NCBI GenBank assembly: GCA_900316795.1
Contig: ONEF01000002.1
Location: forward strand, 143,989-207,988
Length of the DNA: 64,000 nt
Origin: an uncultured Bacteroidales bacterium
GTDB taxonomy: Bacteria > Bacteroidota > Bacteroidia > Bacteroidales > UBA932
Reading direction: 5' to 3'
The notes beneath the pieces are model-generated. The model was not told the origin of the DNA. It searched no databases and was given only the letters and a program-made list of their open reading frames with translations. The position numbers were made by a program, and so were the translations under genes. This document shows, in pieces, positions 52,291 through 62,996 of the stretch (the stretch's first letter is position 1; each line of letters begins with the position of its first letter).

Positions 52291-53735
52291 CTCCACCGCT
52301 TTATGACAAAGAATGCGAGAACCGGGTAAATTTCCAGACGGCCCAGGAACATTTCCAGGGTGTAAACCATTTTACAGAAAACCGGGAAGTCATTATAGTT
52401 GCCAAAAGAACTTATGCTGCCGAATGTCAAACCGGTGTTGGCGGTACAGGCCAAAGAAGTCGTAACCGATGTCTTGAGATCCATCCCCGTCGCCGAGAGA
52501 AGGATGGAGCCTACAAATATGATGGAGGAGAAGAAAACCAGATAAAGGTTAGTCTCACTGATCACCTCCTCGTTGAGTATCCTGTTGCCCATCCTCGGCC
52601 TGATGACTGCATTTATGTGGAGCTGACGCCTCAACCTGGCCTTCAAAGAACTGAAACTTACGCAAATCCTGTCTGCCTTGACACCTCCCGTAGTGGAACC
52701 GCTGCAAGCTCCCTGGAATGCCAGATAAAAGAAAATCAGCAATGGAGCTACCGGCCAGTGAAGGGTTTCCGCATTGGCGAATCCTGTTGTAGAAGCCGCT
52801 GACACATTCATGAAGGCACTATGCCTTATCGCAGTCAGAAGGTTTTTCTCAGTACCTGTGGAAATCAGGCTGAATGTAGTCAGTATAACGGAGCCGAGAA
52901 GGACCAGAGAATAGAACTTTATCACCGGATCCTTGAACATCTTCATGCTTCTTGTCCTGAAACATAGATAGATAAGCCCGAAATGCAAGCCTGACAGATA
53001 CATGAAAACTATCATTATAATCTCCACTGAAGGAGATGAAAAAGCCGCGGCTGATTCATTCTTGGTGCTGAAACCTCCTGTCGCAGCTATGGACATGGAA
53101 TGGTTGAGGGCATCAAAGAAATCCATCCCGGCAATAGCAAGACATACGGTCTGGATTACGGTAAGTCCCAAATAGACTACTATGATGATTTTAGCCGTCT
53201 CCATGACCTTGAACTTGTAGTTCTGTTTTGACAGTGACCCCATCTCCATGGATGAAAGCCTCAGCCCGAAAGTTGACCTGGCGTTAGGAAGGATGATTAT
53301 CATGAAGACCACAACTCCCAAACCTCCAAGATAGTGAGTGGAACTTCTCCAGAACAAAAGACTCTTAGGCAGCGCCTCAACATCCTCGAGAGCCGTACAA
53401 CCGGTTGTAGTATATCCGCTTACGCTCTCAAACCAGGCATCAATGACAGAAAAGTCACCACCCCACAGAACATAAGGCAATGAGCCGAACACACATACCA
53501 GAAGCCAGGTGAGAACTATAGTGAAGAAACCTTCCTTAAGGGTTACGGCACCGTTTGTCCTCACAAAAAGCAGAGGGAAGGAGCCGGCAGCCAGTGTTAT
53601 CACTCCGCTCAAAAAGAGTGGAGAAAAGGCCTCGTCCATCCCGTAGCACAAAGACACTATCACACTCAAAAACATGAAGGCCGCGTTGAGAACCAACGCT
53701 ATCCCCACATTTCTTGATATGTAATTTATATTCAT
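52287..53735 (-). CDS. trkH: TrkH-family potassium uptake protein
   Basis: A 482-aa inner-membrane channel with four repeated M1-P-M2 units. Selectivity-filter-like segments are visible in SGYTTTGCTALED, SIAATGGFSTKNESAA, SAASTTGFANAE and ANTGLTFGS. It takes up K+ (or Na+/K+) and normally works with a cytosolic TrkA, which is not in this window. It is flanked by a HAMP membrane protein gene (6 bases upstream) and the helicase gene. Confidence 0.92.
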   Translation of the reverse strand: MNINYISRNVGIALVLNAAFMFLSVIVSLCYGMDEAFSPLFLSGVITLAAGSFPLLFVRTNGAVTLKEGFFTIVLTWLLVCVFGSLPYVLWGGDFSVIDAWFESVSGYTTTGCTALEDVEALPKSLLFWRSSTHYLGGLGVVVFMIIILPNARSTFGLRLSSMEMGSLSKQNYKFKVMETAKIIIVVYLGLTVIQTVCLAIAGMDFFDALNHSMSIAATGGFSTKNESAAAFSSPSVEIIMIVFMYLSGLHFGLIYLCFRTRSMKMFKDPVIKFYSLVLLGSVILTTFSLISTGTEKNLLTAIRHSAFMNVSAASTTGFANAETLHWPVAPLLIFFYLAFQGACSGSTTGGVKADRICVSFSSLKARLRRQLHINAVIRPRMGNRILNEEVISETNLYLVFFSSIIFVGSILLSATGMDLKTSVTTSLACTANTGLTFGSISSFGNYNDFPVFCKMVYTLEMFLGRLEIYPVLAFFVIKRWR

Positions 53736-53741
53736 CCTGTA

Positions 53742-54527
53742 TTATTGTTGGAGATTCTTCGTGAGCTGCTTGTGCTCGCGTACAAGTTCCTTTACATTGT
53801 CGTTGAGTTCTTCCACCTCGTCATCCGATTCCACTATCACATCGTATGTCTTGCGTGTCCGCTTGTAGTTATGCAGGGCACGGTTCATCCTCACCATCGG
53901 ATTGAAGAAGTAAAAGTTCAGATAATAGTTGAACAGGAACAGAAGGAGGATACCTATTCCAACAGCTACCACACAAGGCATCAGACTTCTGTAGAAACCT
54001 TCGGAAAGATCGTCTGAATTCTGCTTCAACGCCCGCTGGGAAGACAAGTTAAGCTCCTTGATGTATCTGCGCAGCTGAGTGTACACAGGATAGAGCCTTT
54101 CAAAATACCACTCTTTCTTCTTCAGATATCTTGGCTCATTCCAAATGCCCTTTGCTTCTTCCAGGATGTGTGCGTATGAAACGTACGCGTATCGTATGGA
54201 GTCTGCCATTTCCCTCTCAGCAACAGTCTTGAAACGGTTCCTTATACTTAACAGAGTATCTATGAACCTGTCGTCTTCACTTATCGTAGGCATTGTGTTG
54301 ACATCAGTATAGGTGGAGTCTCCCATCGTGCTCAACAACTCGAAGTTGTACTGGTCTGCCATATCCAGCAGTTTTCTGGTGGTGTTGATGCTTATGATGT
54401 CATCCCGGACAAACTGCCCCACGGTCCGCCTCATCGTGATGAACTCAAATATGGCTATAAGACTGGAAAGCAGAAGGATGAATCCCAGAATCACAAAACC
54501 TACTGATATTTTCTTCTTAAGCAACAT
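53742..54527 (-). CDS. Two-helix HAMP-type membrane protein without output domain
   Basis: A protein of about 261 aa: transmembrane helix 1 at about 8-28, a periplasmic helical sensor-like region to about residue 170, helix 2 at about 180-205, then a HAMP-like linker (FFNPMVRMNRALHNYKRT, ESDDEVEELNDNVKELV) ending in a coiled coil. This is the front half of a histidine kinase, but no kinase domain follows. It may signal through a partner or regulate TrkH in the same operon; this is inferred from position only. The start at 54527 follows a -7 box. Confidence 0.7.
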   Translation of the reverse strand: MLLKKKISVGFVILGFILLLSSLIAIFEFITMRRTVGQFVRDDIISINTTRKLLDMADQYNFELLSTMGDSTYTDVNTMPTISEDDRFIDTLLSIRNRFKTVAEREMADSIRYAYVSYAHILEEAKGIWNEPRYLKKKEWYFERLYPVYTQLRRYIKELNLSSQRALKQNSDDLSEGFYRSLMPCVVAVGIGILLLFLFNYYLNFYFFNPMVRMNRALHNYKRTRKTYDVIVESDDEVEELNDNVKELVREHKQLTKNLQQ

Positions 54528-54549
54528 AAGAAAAAGTGTATAGTCGGTG

Positions 54550-54557
54550 CAAATGTA
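54550..54557 (-). promoter_or_regulatory. -7 box for the HAMP-trkH-helicase operon
   Basis: TACATTTG on the minus strand fits TAnnTTTG, 22 bases before the ATG at 54527. It abuts the T-run of the gapA terminator, so termination and initiation are packed together. Confidence 0.55.
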
Positions 54558-54558
54558 C

Positions 54559-54599
54559 AAAAAAAGAGACGGACCAAAAAGAGTTTGGCCCGCCTGTCT
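54559..54599 (-). terminator. Rho-independent terminator of gapA
   Basis: On the minus strand GGGCCAAA pairs with TTTGGTCC within a longer imperfect stem and is followed by CTCTTTTTTT. It lies 20 bases after the gapA stop. Confidence 0.75.
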
Positions 54600-54618
54600 T
54601 TCAACTATCAGAAGATCA

Positions 54619-55629
<1,011 letters not shown>

Positions 55630-55650
55630 TTAATTAATTTTTCAACTCGG

Positions 55651-55658
55651 CAAATTTA
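55651..55658 (-). promoter_or_regulatory. -7 box for gapA
   Basis: TAAATTTG on the minus strand, 31 bases before the gapA start codon. Confidence 0.55.
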
Positions 55659-55680
55659 CAACTTTTTTGAGCATTTTACC

Positions 55681-55688
55681 TAAATTTG
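55681..55688 (+). promoter_or_regulatory. -7 box for surE-lpxB-dapF
   Basis: TAAATTTG on the plus strand, 17 bases before the surE ATG at 55706. This spacing supports that start over the in-frame ATG at 55667. Confidence 0.6.
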
Positions 55689-55705
55689 CAGAGAATATTG
55701 CGTAT

Positions 55706-56485
55706 ATGGAAATTCTCATAACTAACGACGACGGATATACCGCCAAGGGATTCAAGACTTTGGTGGAACTTTGCAGCAGACTTGGTAATGTGACAGCAAT
55801 TGCCCCCAAAACAGCACAGAGCGGGATGAGTGCTGCTCTGAGCATGGGCAAGCCGCTGTTTCTCAATAAAGAAAGTGAAGGAATAATGCCTTCCGGGAAC
55901 AAGATTACAATCTATAGCCTGACCGGAACTCCGGCAGACTGCGTCAAAATGGCAATGAACAGAGTTTTCTCGAGGACCAATAAGCCTGACCTCATGTTTT
56001 CCGGCATAAACCATGGTTCCAACGCATCTTCTGCAGCCGTCTATTCCGGAACTCTGGGCGCAGCTTCAGAAGCAGCTATCTACGAGGTTCCCGCCATCGC
56101 TCTTTCCATAGATACACATGACCCTGATGCGGACTTCTCTGCAGTTGAGGTCTGGTTCAGGAAACTTGTTGACAACTATCTCAAGTTTCCTCCCGGAAAA
56201 GGAGTGTTTCTTAACATAAACTTCCCTAACCTTCCGCCTGATAAAATCCGGGGAGCCAAGTTCGCACATCAGGGAGAAGGAATGTGGATAAATGAGTTTG
56301 AATCATATACAACTCCTCACGGAGAGCCGTTTTACTGGATCTGCGGAACTTTCCTGGACAAGGCGGCCGATGCCGAAGGAGACCACACCCTCATTGAAAA
56401 GGGTTACATCACGATAGTGCCCCACAGGATAGACTCAACATCCTACGAGGAAAAAGACAGGCTCAGCAAAAAATGGCAGTTGTAA
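55706..56485 (+). CDS. surE: 5'/3'-nucleotidase SurE
   Basis: A 259-aa metal-dependent nucleotidase cleaving nucleoside monophosphates. The N-terminal metal site ILITNDDGY and the second site FSGINHGSNASSAAVYSGTLGAASEA are intact. It is the first gene of a rightward unit, followed after four bases by lpxB. The pairing with lpxB is frequent in Bacteroidetes. Confidence 0.95.
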   Translation: MEILITNDDGYTAKGFKTLVELCSRLGNVTAIAPKTAQSGMSAALSMGKPLFLNKESEGIMPSGNKITIYSLTGTPADCVKMAMNRVFSRTNKPDLMFSGINHGSNASSAAVYSGTLGAASEAAIYEVPAIALSIDTHDPDADFSAVEVWFRKLVDNYLKFPPGKGVFLNINFPNLPPDKIRGAKFAHQGEGMWINEFESYTTPHGEPFYWICGTFLDKAADAEGDHTLIEKGYITIVPHRIDSTSYEEKDRLSKKWQL

Positions 56486-56489
56486 CGAT

Positions 56490-57680
56490 ATGAAGTATTT
56501 CATCATAGCAGGAGAAGCATCTGGAGACCTTCATGGTTCCAACCTGATCAGGGGGCTCAGGCATGCAGATCCGGCTTGCCAGATCAGATGCTGGGGCGGA
56601 GACCTGATGAAAGAAGCCGGTGGAGAACTTCTCAGCCACTACAAGGACACGGCCGTTATGGGCTTTTTCGAGGTCGCGATGAAAATCGGAAAGATTCTGG
56701 ACAACTTCAGAAGATGCCGCAAAGACATACTCGAATTCAATCCGGATGCGGTCATACTCATCGATTACCCCGGATTCAACTTCAGAATGGCAAAATTTGC
56801 AAAAAAGAAGGGATTCAAGGTATTCTACTATATCGCACCTAAGATATGGGCCTGGAAAGAAAGCAGAGGCAAGAGGCTCAAGAAATATGTGGACAGGCTT
56901 TTTATCATATTCCCGTTTGAAATCAGCTATTTCAAAGAAAGATGGAATATAGATGCCGTTTACAAGGGTAATCCGCTGTTGGACAGCGTTGAACAGAATC
57001 CTTTCATAAACGAGGACAAGGAGAGCTTCATAAGAAGGATGTCTGAGCTGTCAGGCAGGAGTTTTTCTCTTGAAGACAAGTTCGTGGCTCTGCTTGCAGG
57101 CAGCCGCCGGTTTGAAATCTCCTACTGCCTTCCGGTCATGCTGGATATCGTCCGGAGATTTCCTTCATACAAATTCCTGGTCGCCGCCGCTCCGTCTATC
57201 CCGAAAGACTATTACACTCAGCTTATAGAAAAGTATTGCAGGAAGAACGGCTTGAAGCCTTCTGAAATCGATGTCCCTGTCATTTACGGGCAAGCATATC
57301 CCATCATGAAGCAGTCTGATGCAGCCGTCGTCAACTCCGGTACCGCCTCTTTGGAGGCTGCTTTGATCGGTGTGCCGCAAGTTGTCTGCTACAAGGCCAG
57401 CGAACTTTCATACGTCATAGCCAAACACCTGGTCAAGGGCATCAAATACATCAGCCTGGCAAACCTCATCCTGGACAAGCTGATATTCAAGGAACTCATC
57501 CAGAGGGATGCCTGCCAGAAGGTGATTTCTGAAGAGCTTCACAATCTTCTGGAAAATAAACCATACATAGATGCCATGAAACAAGATTACCAGCAGCTCA
57601 GACATGTCCTTGGTGGAGGAGGAGCTTCAAACAATGTTGCAAAGGCTATGGTGGAAGAACTGAATAAAACAACCGAATAA
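56490..57680 (+). CDS. lpxB: Lipid A disaccharide synthase
   Basis: A 396-aa GT19 glycosyltransferase joining lipid X and UDP-diacylglucosamine in lipid A synthesis, peripheral to the inner membrane. It has the N-terminal YFIIAGEASGDLHGSNLI, IDYPGFNFRMAKFAKKKG, YYIAPKIWAWKESRGK and the donor-site segment VNSGTASLEAALIGVPQVVCYK. Confidence 0.96.
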   Translation: MKYFIIAGEASGDLHGSNLIRGLRHADPACQIRCWGGDLMKEAGGELLSHYKDTAVMGFFEVAMKIGKILDNFRRCRKDILEFNPDAVILIDYPGFNFRMAKFAKKKGFKVFYYIAPKIWAWKESRGKRLKKYVDRLFIIFPFEISYFKERWNIDAVYKGNPLLDSVEQNPFINEDKESFIRRMSELSGRSFSLEDKFVALLAGSRRFEISYCLPVMLDIVRRFPSYKFLVAAAPSIPKDYYTQLIEKYCRKNGLKPSEIDVPVIYGQAYPIMKQSDAAVVNSGTASLEAALIGVPQVVCYKASELSYVIAKHLVKGIKYISLANLILDKLIFKELIQRDACQKVISEELHNLLENKPYIDAMKQDYQQLRHVLGGGGASNNVAKAMVEELNKTTE

Positions 57681-57702
57681 CATAACAATATCTGACAGCA
57701 AA

Positions 57703-58503
57703 ATGAAAATCCACATCTATAAATTCCAGGGAGCGGGCAACGATTTTGTCTGCATAGACAACCGCAAAGGCGATATCCATCTTACCACAAAACAGATAAA
57801 CCATCTCTGCGACCGTAGGTTCGGAATCGGTTCAGACGGTATGATGCTCATTGGCAGCAGCCGCAAATACGACTTCTCCATGAGATACTTCAACGCTGAC
57901 GGGAAAGAAGGCTCAATGTGCGGAAACGGCGGAAGATGCATCTCTGCCTTTGCCAACTACCTCGGAGTGGAAAAGCTTGAATTTGAGGCTATAGACGGAT
58001 ATCACAATGCAAAGATCCTCTCCAGAAAGGATAATGTATGGAAAGTGAGGCTGAAAATGAGCGATGTGGATTCATGCCCAAAATTCGGGAGAAAATCCTA
58101 TTTCCTCAATACCGGTTCTCCGCATTATGTGGAATTTGTAAAAGATGTGGACAACTATCCTGTGGATACCAAAGGAAAATACTGGAGATATTACTTCGAG
58201 GGTGGAACCAATGTGAATTTTGTGGAAGTATGTCCTGACACTCTCAAGATCAGAACCTATGAAAGAGGAGTGGAAGCAGAGACTTACGCTTGCGGGACAG
58301 GCGCCACGGCTTCTGCAATCGCAGCCTACGTTTCCGGTGTCAAGCCACATGCCGCAAAAGGAGACAGGTTCACCTATAAACTTAACGCCAGAGGAGGCAA
58401 GCTGGAAGTCAGCGCAGAATACAAAAAAGAAGACAAGAGCTTCAGGGAAGTCTATCTTACAGGCCCTGCAACCCTTGTCTTTGAATGTGATATAGAAATC
58501 TGA
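57703..58503 (+). CDS. dapF: Diaminopimelate epimerase
   Basis: A 266-aa cofactor-independent epimerase turning LL- into meso-diaminopimelate for lysine and peptidoglycan. The two catalytic cysteines are in MCGNGGRC (about residue 72) and YACGTGATASA (about 197). It begins 22 bases after lpxB, probably in the same transcript. Confidence 0.96.
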   Translation: MKIHIYKFQGAGNDFVCIDNRKGDIHLTTKQINHLCDRRFGIGSDGMMLIGSSRKYDFSMRYFNADGKEGSMCGNGGRCISAFANYLGVEKLEFEAIDGYHNAKILSRKDNVWKVRLKMSDVDSCPKFGRKSYFLNTGSPHYVEFVKDVDNYPVDTKGKYWRYYFEGGTNVNFVEVCPDTLKIRTYERGVEAETYACGTGATASAIAAYVSGVKPHAAKGDRFTYKLNARGGKLEVSAEYKKEDKSFREVYLTGPATLVFECDIEI

Positions 58504-58507
58504 TATT

Positions 58508-59170
58508 TCAGACTCTTTCTCCGAAAACCTTTGTCCCTATCCTGAGGATAGTACTGCCAAGTCTTATGGCATACTTGTAATCCTCGCTCATACCCATTGA
58601 AAGCTCCTTGAATTCAGGCCACTGCAGATGGCGCTGCTTCATCCTGGCAAAGAAACTGTAAAGAAGCGTGAACTCCTTCTGTATTTCCACATTATCGCTG
58701 GTGAGAGTAGCCATACCCATTATTCCGCAGAGCTTCACTTTCTTGAGAGGCTCTACGCGGAGCTTTTCAAGCAGTTCCTCGGCTTCCTTCATAGTAAAGC
58801 CCTGCTTTGTCTCCTCCTTTGCAACATGAATCTCCAGGAGCACGTTTGCATTGAAGTCATTCTTAAGACAATAATCCTCGATTTCATAAAGAAGCTTTTC
58901 AGTGTCCACGGAATGGATCAAAGCGGCGTGAGGTACAACCATCTTGATTTTGTTGGACTGGAGATGACCGATGAAATGCCATTCTATATCATTCGGAAGG
59001 GATAAGACTTTCTGTTCGAATTCCTGGGGACGGCTTTCAGCAAAAATCCTCTGCCCAGCCTGATAAGCTTCCATGATCTTGTCATTGTCCTGGAACTTTG
59101 AAACCAGTGCAAGTCTCACTCCAGAAGGGATTTCCTTCTTTAACTGTAATAATTCTTCCTTGATACTCAT
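58508..59170 (-). CDS. YggS-family PLP homeostasis protein
   Basis: A 220-aa PLP-binding barrel protein (PROSC/YggS). The PLP lysine is in VRLALVSKF, followed by FAESRPQEFEQK, IEWHFIGHLQSNK, and the C-terminal LSMGMSEDYKYAIRLGSTILRIGT. It buffers pyridoxal phosphate. The start ATG at 59170 overlaps the yidC stop by one base (TAATG); longer in-frame codons belong to the yidC end. Confidence 0.94.
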   Translation of the reverse strand: MSIKEELLQLKKEIPSGVRLALVSKFQDNDKIMEAYQAGQRIFAESRPQEFEQKVLSLPNDIEWHFIGHLQSNKIKMVVPHAALIHSVDTEKLLYEIEDYCLKNDFNANVLLEIHVAKEETKQGFTMKEAEELLEKLRVEPLKKVKLCGIMGMATLTSDNVEIQKEFTLLYSFFARMKQRHLQWPEFKELSMGMSEDYKYAIRLGSTILRIGTKVFGERV

Positions 59171-61086
59171 TATTTTTTCTTCTGTCTTTCGCGCTGAAGT
59201 CTCTCCTGCTCCTTCATCATCGCCTCCATTCTTTCGCGCCATTTTGATTTCTTTTTGCCTTTATTGGATTCTGCCCTGCTCTTGAGCTGAGCGTAAAGTT
59301 TTTCCTCATCCACACCATATTTGCGGATCAACCAGTTCTGCCCGATGGAAATGAAGTTGGAGAGCATATAGTAGTAACTCAATCCAGCTGAGAAATTGTT
59401 ACAGAGAACGAGCATGAAAGCAGGCATAAAATACAACTGCATACCTTTCATACCCGGCATGCTGCCATTGTCCGGCATCTGCTGCATGTTCATCTTTGAG
59501 AAAAGATACATGGATATGGCCATCAGCAGAGCGAAAAGACTCACGTGATTTCCGTACATCGGAATATTGAATCCCAGATCCAGAATAGAGTCATAACCGC
59601 TCAAATCCGAAGCCCAAAGGAAAGGATGCTGTCTTAGCTCAAAGGATACAGGGAAGAAGCGGAACATGGCAAACAGAATAGGAATCTGAAGCAGCATAGG
59701 AAGGCACCCGCCCATCATGCTGACTCCGGTTTTCTGGTAAAGAGCCATTGTTTCCTGCTGCTTCTTCATGGCGTCTTCCCGCTTTGGATATTTCTTGTTG
59801 ATCTTGTCTATCTCAGGTTTAAGCACCCTCATCTTTGCCGAAGAAAGATATGACTTGTAAGTGAGCGGAGACAAGACAAGCTTGATGAGGATGGTCATTA
59901 TCAGGATAATGATTCCATAGTTGGATATAAACTTGCGAAGGAAGTCGAACGTATTGATAATCACCACCCTGTTAATCCAGCCGATTATACTTCCTCCCAG
60001 AGGGATAATCTTCTCATAGTTATTCCCGTAGCTCTTGAGAACCTTGTACAGATTAGGTCCGAAGTAAAAATGCATAGGGATATTCACATCTTCCCCTCTT
60101 CCATATTCCATCTGCATATTAGCAGAGCAGTCGAAAAGGGCTGAATCCGGATCGTTCTCCGGAAGGAACTTGTAGGAAAGATTACCGCTGCTGAAATTGT
60201 CGTCGGACATCAGGATCGCTGAGAAGAACTGCTGATGGAAGGCAAACCACTGGATTTTGGTAGGTATGTCCTTCTGGCTCTCTGCCTTCCTCATGCCAAG
60301 GTCTTCAACAGATTTCTCACCTGGATATTTGAAGTTTACTGTAGAGTAGTTCTTCTCATTGTCATATCCTTTCTCAAATCTGGATATCCTCAGTTTCCAG
60401 TCAAGGTCGAAATCACTGGCATTGTTGGACATCTGGCCGCCCAATCCCTCTGTTATAATGTTGAAGTCCAACTGATAACTGTCTTTAGGAAGGCTGTAGG
60501 CAAAATCCAGATGAGCGCCTGATGAAAATGGAAGACGGAATACAATCGACGAATCTGTCTGTTCAACCGCCTCAAAGTTGAAGGAGGAGGTCCTGATCTC
60601 TTGTACCGTATTGAATACAAGAGACATATCTGAATAATTCTCCTTCACGATGTAAAGAGAATCGTTTCCGTAAGTCTTGTATCCTTTTATCTGGGCCGTC
60701 TTTATCTGAGCTCCTTTACTTGTGAAGCATAACTTCAGCTTTTCATTCTCCAGGACATACAAAGACTCTTCAGCGTTTTGAGCGGCATTCAAAAGGGAAT
60801 CTGCAATTGAAGGAACTTCTTCTGTAACAGCAACAGAGGAAGAATCAGACACTTGCAAGGCTGAGGAAGAAGATGTATCCTTTATGCCTAAAGCCGCGTT
60901 ACGGATAGAATCTGCTATTCTGAGAGAATCTGCCACCCTCGGGTTGGTAAGGGCCTCGATCCTGGCGAGGGAGTCTTTGACAAAAGCCTCGCGAGCCTGT
61001 TTTTTGTAGTTATATGAATTGTACCAGCTGAAACCAATGAGGATAAGTCCTATAAGGACAAATCCCAAAATAGTGTTCTTCTGCAT
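59170..61086 (-). CDS. yidC: Membrane protein insertase YidC
   Basis: A 638-aa inner-membrane insertase. It has an N-terminal anchor helix (1-20), a Ser-rich linker, a periplasmic P1 domain (about 100-370), and five C-terminal helices (YKSYLSSAKMRVLKPEIDKINKKYP, MGGCLPMLLQIPILFAMFRFFP) with a basic tail (KGKKKSKWRER). It is flanked by DUF349 (2 bases upstream) and YggS, so the three are probably one operon. Confidence 0.96.
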   Translation of the reverse strand: MQKNTILGFVLIGLILIGFSWYNSYNYKKQAREAFVKDSLARIEALTNPRVADSLRIADSIRNAALGIKDTSSSSALQVSDSSSVAVTEEVPSIADSLLNAAQNAEESLYVLENEKLKLCFTSKGAQIKTAQIKGYKTYGNDSLYIVKENYSDMSLVFNTVQEIRTSSFNFEAVEQTDSSIVFRLPFSSGAHLDFAYSLPKDSYQLDFNIITEGLGGQMSNNASDFDLDWKLRISRFEKGYDNEKNYSTVNFKYPGEKSVEDLGMRKAESQKDIPTKIQWFAFHQQFFSAILMSDDNFSSGNLSYKFLPENDPDSALFDCSANMQMEYGRGEDVNIPMHFYFGPNLYKVLKSYGNNYEKIIPLGGSIIGWINRVVIINTFDFLRKFISNYGIIILIMTILIKLVLSPLTYKSYLSSAKMRVLKPEIDKINKKYPKREDAMKKQQETMALYQKTGVSMMGGCLPMLLQIPILFAMFRFFPVSFELRQHPFLWASDLSGYDSILDLGFNIPMYGNHVSLFALLMAISMYLFSKMNMQQMPDNGSMPGMKGMQLYFMPAFMLVLCNNFSAGLSYYYMLSNFISIGQNWLIRKYGVDEEKLYAQLKSRAESNKGKKKSKWRERMEAMMKEQERLQRERQKKK

Positions 61087-61088
61087 TT

Positions 61089-62897
61089 CTAAAACTCTTT
61101 ATCTATCATTTTAATCTTCTGTTCCAGAGCTTTCAGTTCCTCTTTTCCAGAAGCGATCTTGGCCTTGATATCCTCGATCAGTTTATCGGCGTTCTTGCTC
61201 TTGGCAAAGAATCCCATATTGTTTTCAAGAGTAGCTATGTCAGTTTCAAGTTTGCGGAACTTGTTGAGCAGCTTTTCCCTCTCTGTCCTGATGCCACGGT
61301 CACTCTTGCCCGGATTCTTGGCTTCAGATATAAGCCTGCGTATCCTTCCCATCTTCTTTTCTGCATCAAGATCCCTTATCGCCGAGAAGTGGACATTCAG
61401 GGCTGAATCAAATTCTTTCTGCAAAGAATCCTTTTCCTTGAAAGGCACAAAACCTATTGAATTCCACTTTGAAAGGAAATTCTCCAACGCCTCTTTGTCG
61501 GATTCCGGACCATTGCTTGTATAATTCTTTATCTCCTCTATTACAGCTTTCTTTGCCGCAAGGTTTTCTTCAAATTTCTCGCCTTCAGCACCAAAATGCT
61601 TAGCCTTACGGTCAAAGAATTCGTCGCAAGCCGCACGGAATCTCTTCCATACAGCATCAGACTGTTTCCTTGCAACAGGGCCTATTGTCTTCCATACGTT
61701 CTGAAGATTGATAAGCTGGTCCGTACCTTTCTTCCAGTCATCGGTATCCTTGATCTGCTCAGCCTGAATGCAGAGCTCCTCCTTCTTCTTCAGATTCTCC
61801 TGCATCACATTCTTGAACTCAGTATAGAAGACCCGCTTTGCATTGTAGAATTTGTCGCAAGCGGCACGGAACCTGTCATAAATCTTCTGGTTGTCCTTTC
61901 TGGCCGCAAAGCCTATGCTTTTCCACTTGGTCTGGAGAGCTGCCATTTTCTTGGACAGGGCATTCCACTTATTGGAGTCAGTAACCTCTTCTGCTGCAAT
62001 AGCTTCCGCCAATTCGCAAATTTCAGTCTTAGCTTTGAGGTTTGCCTTCTGTTCCTCTTTGAGATTTGAGAAGAAATCCTGATGACGCTTGTTGACCTTT
62101 GAAGTGGCAGCCTTGAACCTTTCCCAAATTTCTTCTCTGTTCTCCTTTGACACAGGTCCGATTTCCTTCCACTCCTCATGAAGTTTCTGAAGCTCGTTGA
62201 AGGCTTTTACAGCATCTTTGTCCTCAACCAGGAGTTCAGCTTTCTTGCAAAGTTCAATCTTTTGCTCATAGTTTTTCTTGAAATCAAGATCGCGATACTC
62301 TTTGTTAAGTTTGAGGAAATCATAGAAATCTTCAACAGCACGGTTGTACTGGTCCCAAATTTCCCTTGCATTTTCCTGAGGAACATTGCCGGTAGCTTTC
62401 CACCGTGCCTGCAACTTCCTGAATGCCGGAAGAGTGTGGTTCATGTCTTCAGCCTTCTCCCTCAACTCTTTGATACCTTCAATTATCTTGGTCTTTTCTG
62501 CAAGATTCTCTTCCTTCTTGGCTTGCATTTCCTGATTGAAATTGGCTCTTGAAGACTTGTATTGGGCATAGAGGTCCTTGAATGCTTTCTCCACTTCCTC
62601 AAAAGGATTCTGCGTCTGTTCACCCATACCTGGCTCAACAAAAACCCCTGAAGCAATCTTCTCTTTACGCAAAACCTTGTAGAATCCGGCCTTTATAGGC
62701 TCGGCATTCTTGTAAAGCTTCTGCTGATCCCCCTCCTGGATCATTTGTTCGAACAAAGACAAAATCTCGTTCAATGACTTCTCTGAATAATCCTGACTCT
62801 CCTGAATTTCAGCCTCAGGCTGAACCTCATTCTTCAACGATTCCTGCTTTGCGTCAGCTTCCTGCTGTGCATTCAAAGCGGTGGTGTTTTCTTCCAT
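61089..62897 (-). CDS. DUF349 repeat protein
   Basis: A 602-aa cytosolic, very helical protein with about six DUF349 repeats. Each contains a W-K-x-I/x-G-x-V/A segment such as LQARWKATGNVPQENAREIWDQY or QTKWKSIGFAARKDNQKIYDRF. The N-terminus is acidic (EENTTALNAQQEADAKQES). It is conserved across Bacteroidetes beside yidC; the function is unknown. It is first of the yidC unit. Confidence 0.9.
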   Translation of the reverse strand: MEENTTALNAQQEADAKQESLKNEVQPEAEIQESQDYSEKSLNEILSLFEQMIQEGDQQKLYKNAEPIKAGFYKVLRKEKIASGVFVEPGMGEQTQNPFEEVEKAFKDLYAQYKSSRANFNQEMQAKKEENLAEKTKIIEGIKELREKAEDMNHTLPAFRKLQARWKATGNVPQENAREIWDQYNRAVEDFYDFLKLNKEYRDLDFKKNYEQKIELCKKAELLVEDKDAVKAFNELQKLHEEWKEIGPVSKENREEIWERFKAATSKVNKRHQDFFSNLKEEQKANLKAKTEICELAEAIAAEEVTDSNKWNALSKKMAALQTKWKSIGFAARKDNQKIYDRFRAACDKFYNAKRVFYTEFKNVMQENLKKKEELCIQAEQIKDTDDWKKGTDQLINLQNVWKTIGPVARKQSDAVWKRFRAACDEFFDRKAKHFGAEGEKFEENLAAKKAVIEEIKNYTSNGPESDKEALENFLSKWNSIGFVPFKEKDSLQKEFDSALNVHFSAIRDLDAEKKMGRIRRLISEAKNPGKSDRGIRTEREKLLNKFRKLETDIATLENNMGFFAKSKNADKLIEDIKAKIASGKEELKALEQKIKMIDKEF

Positions 62898-62936
62898 TAG
62901 ACTTCTATTAATAAGTACACTTTATTTGACGGACCA

Positions 62937-62944
62937 CAAATATA
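62937..62944 (-). promoter_or_regulatory. -7 box for the DUF349-yidC-yggS operon
   Basis: TATATTTG on the minus strand, 40 bases before the DUF349 start codon. Confidence 0.55.
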
Positions 62945-62988
62945 ACTAAAAATGCAATATAAAGTTCTTTCAGGCATAACAAAACAAC

Positions 62989-62996
62989 TATATTTG
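62989..62996 (+). promoter_or_regulatory. -7 box for trmD
   Basis: TATATTTG on the plus strand. It lies 25 bases before the in-frame ATG at 63021 and 118 before the ATG at 63114. Confidence 0.55.
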
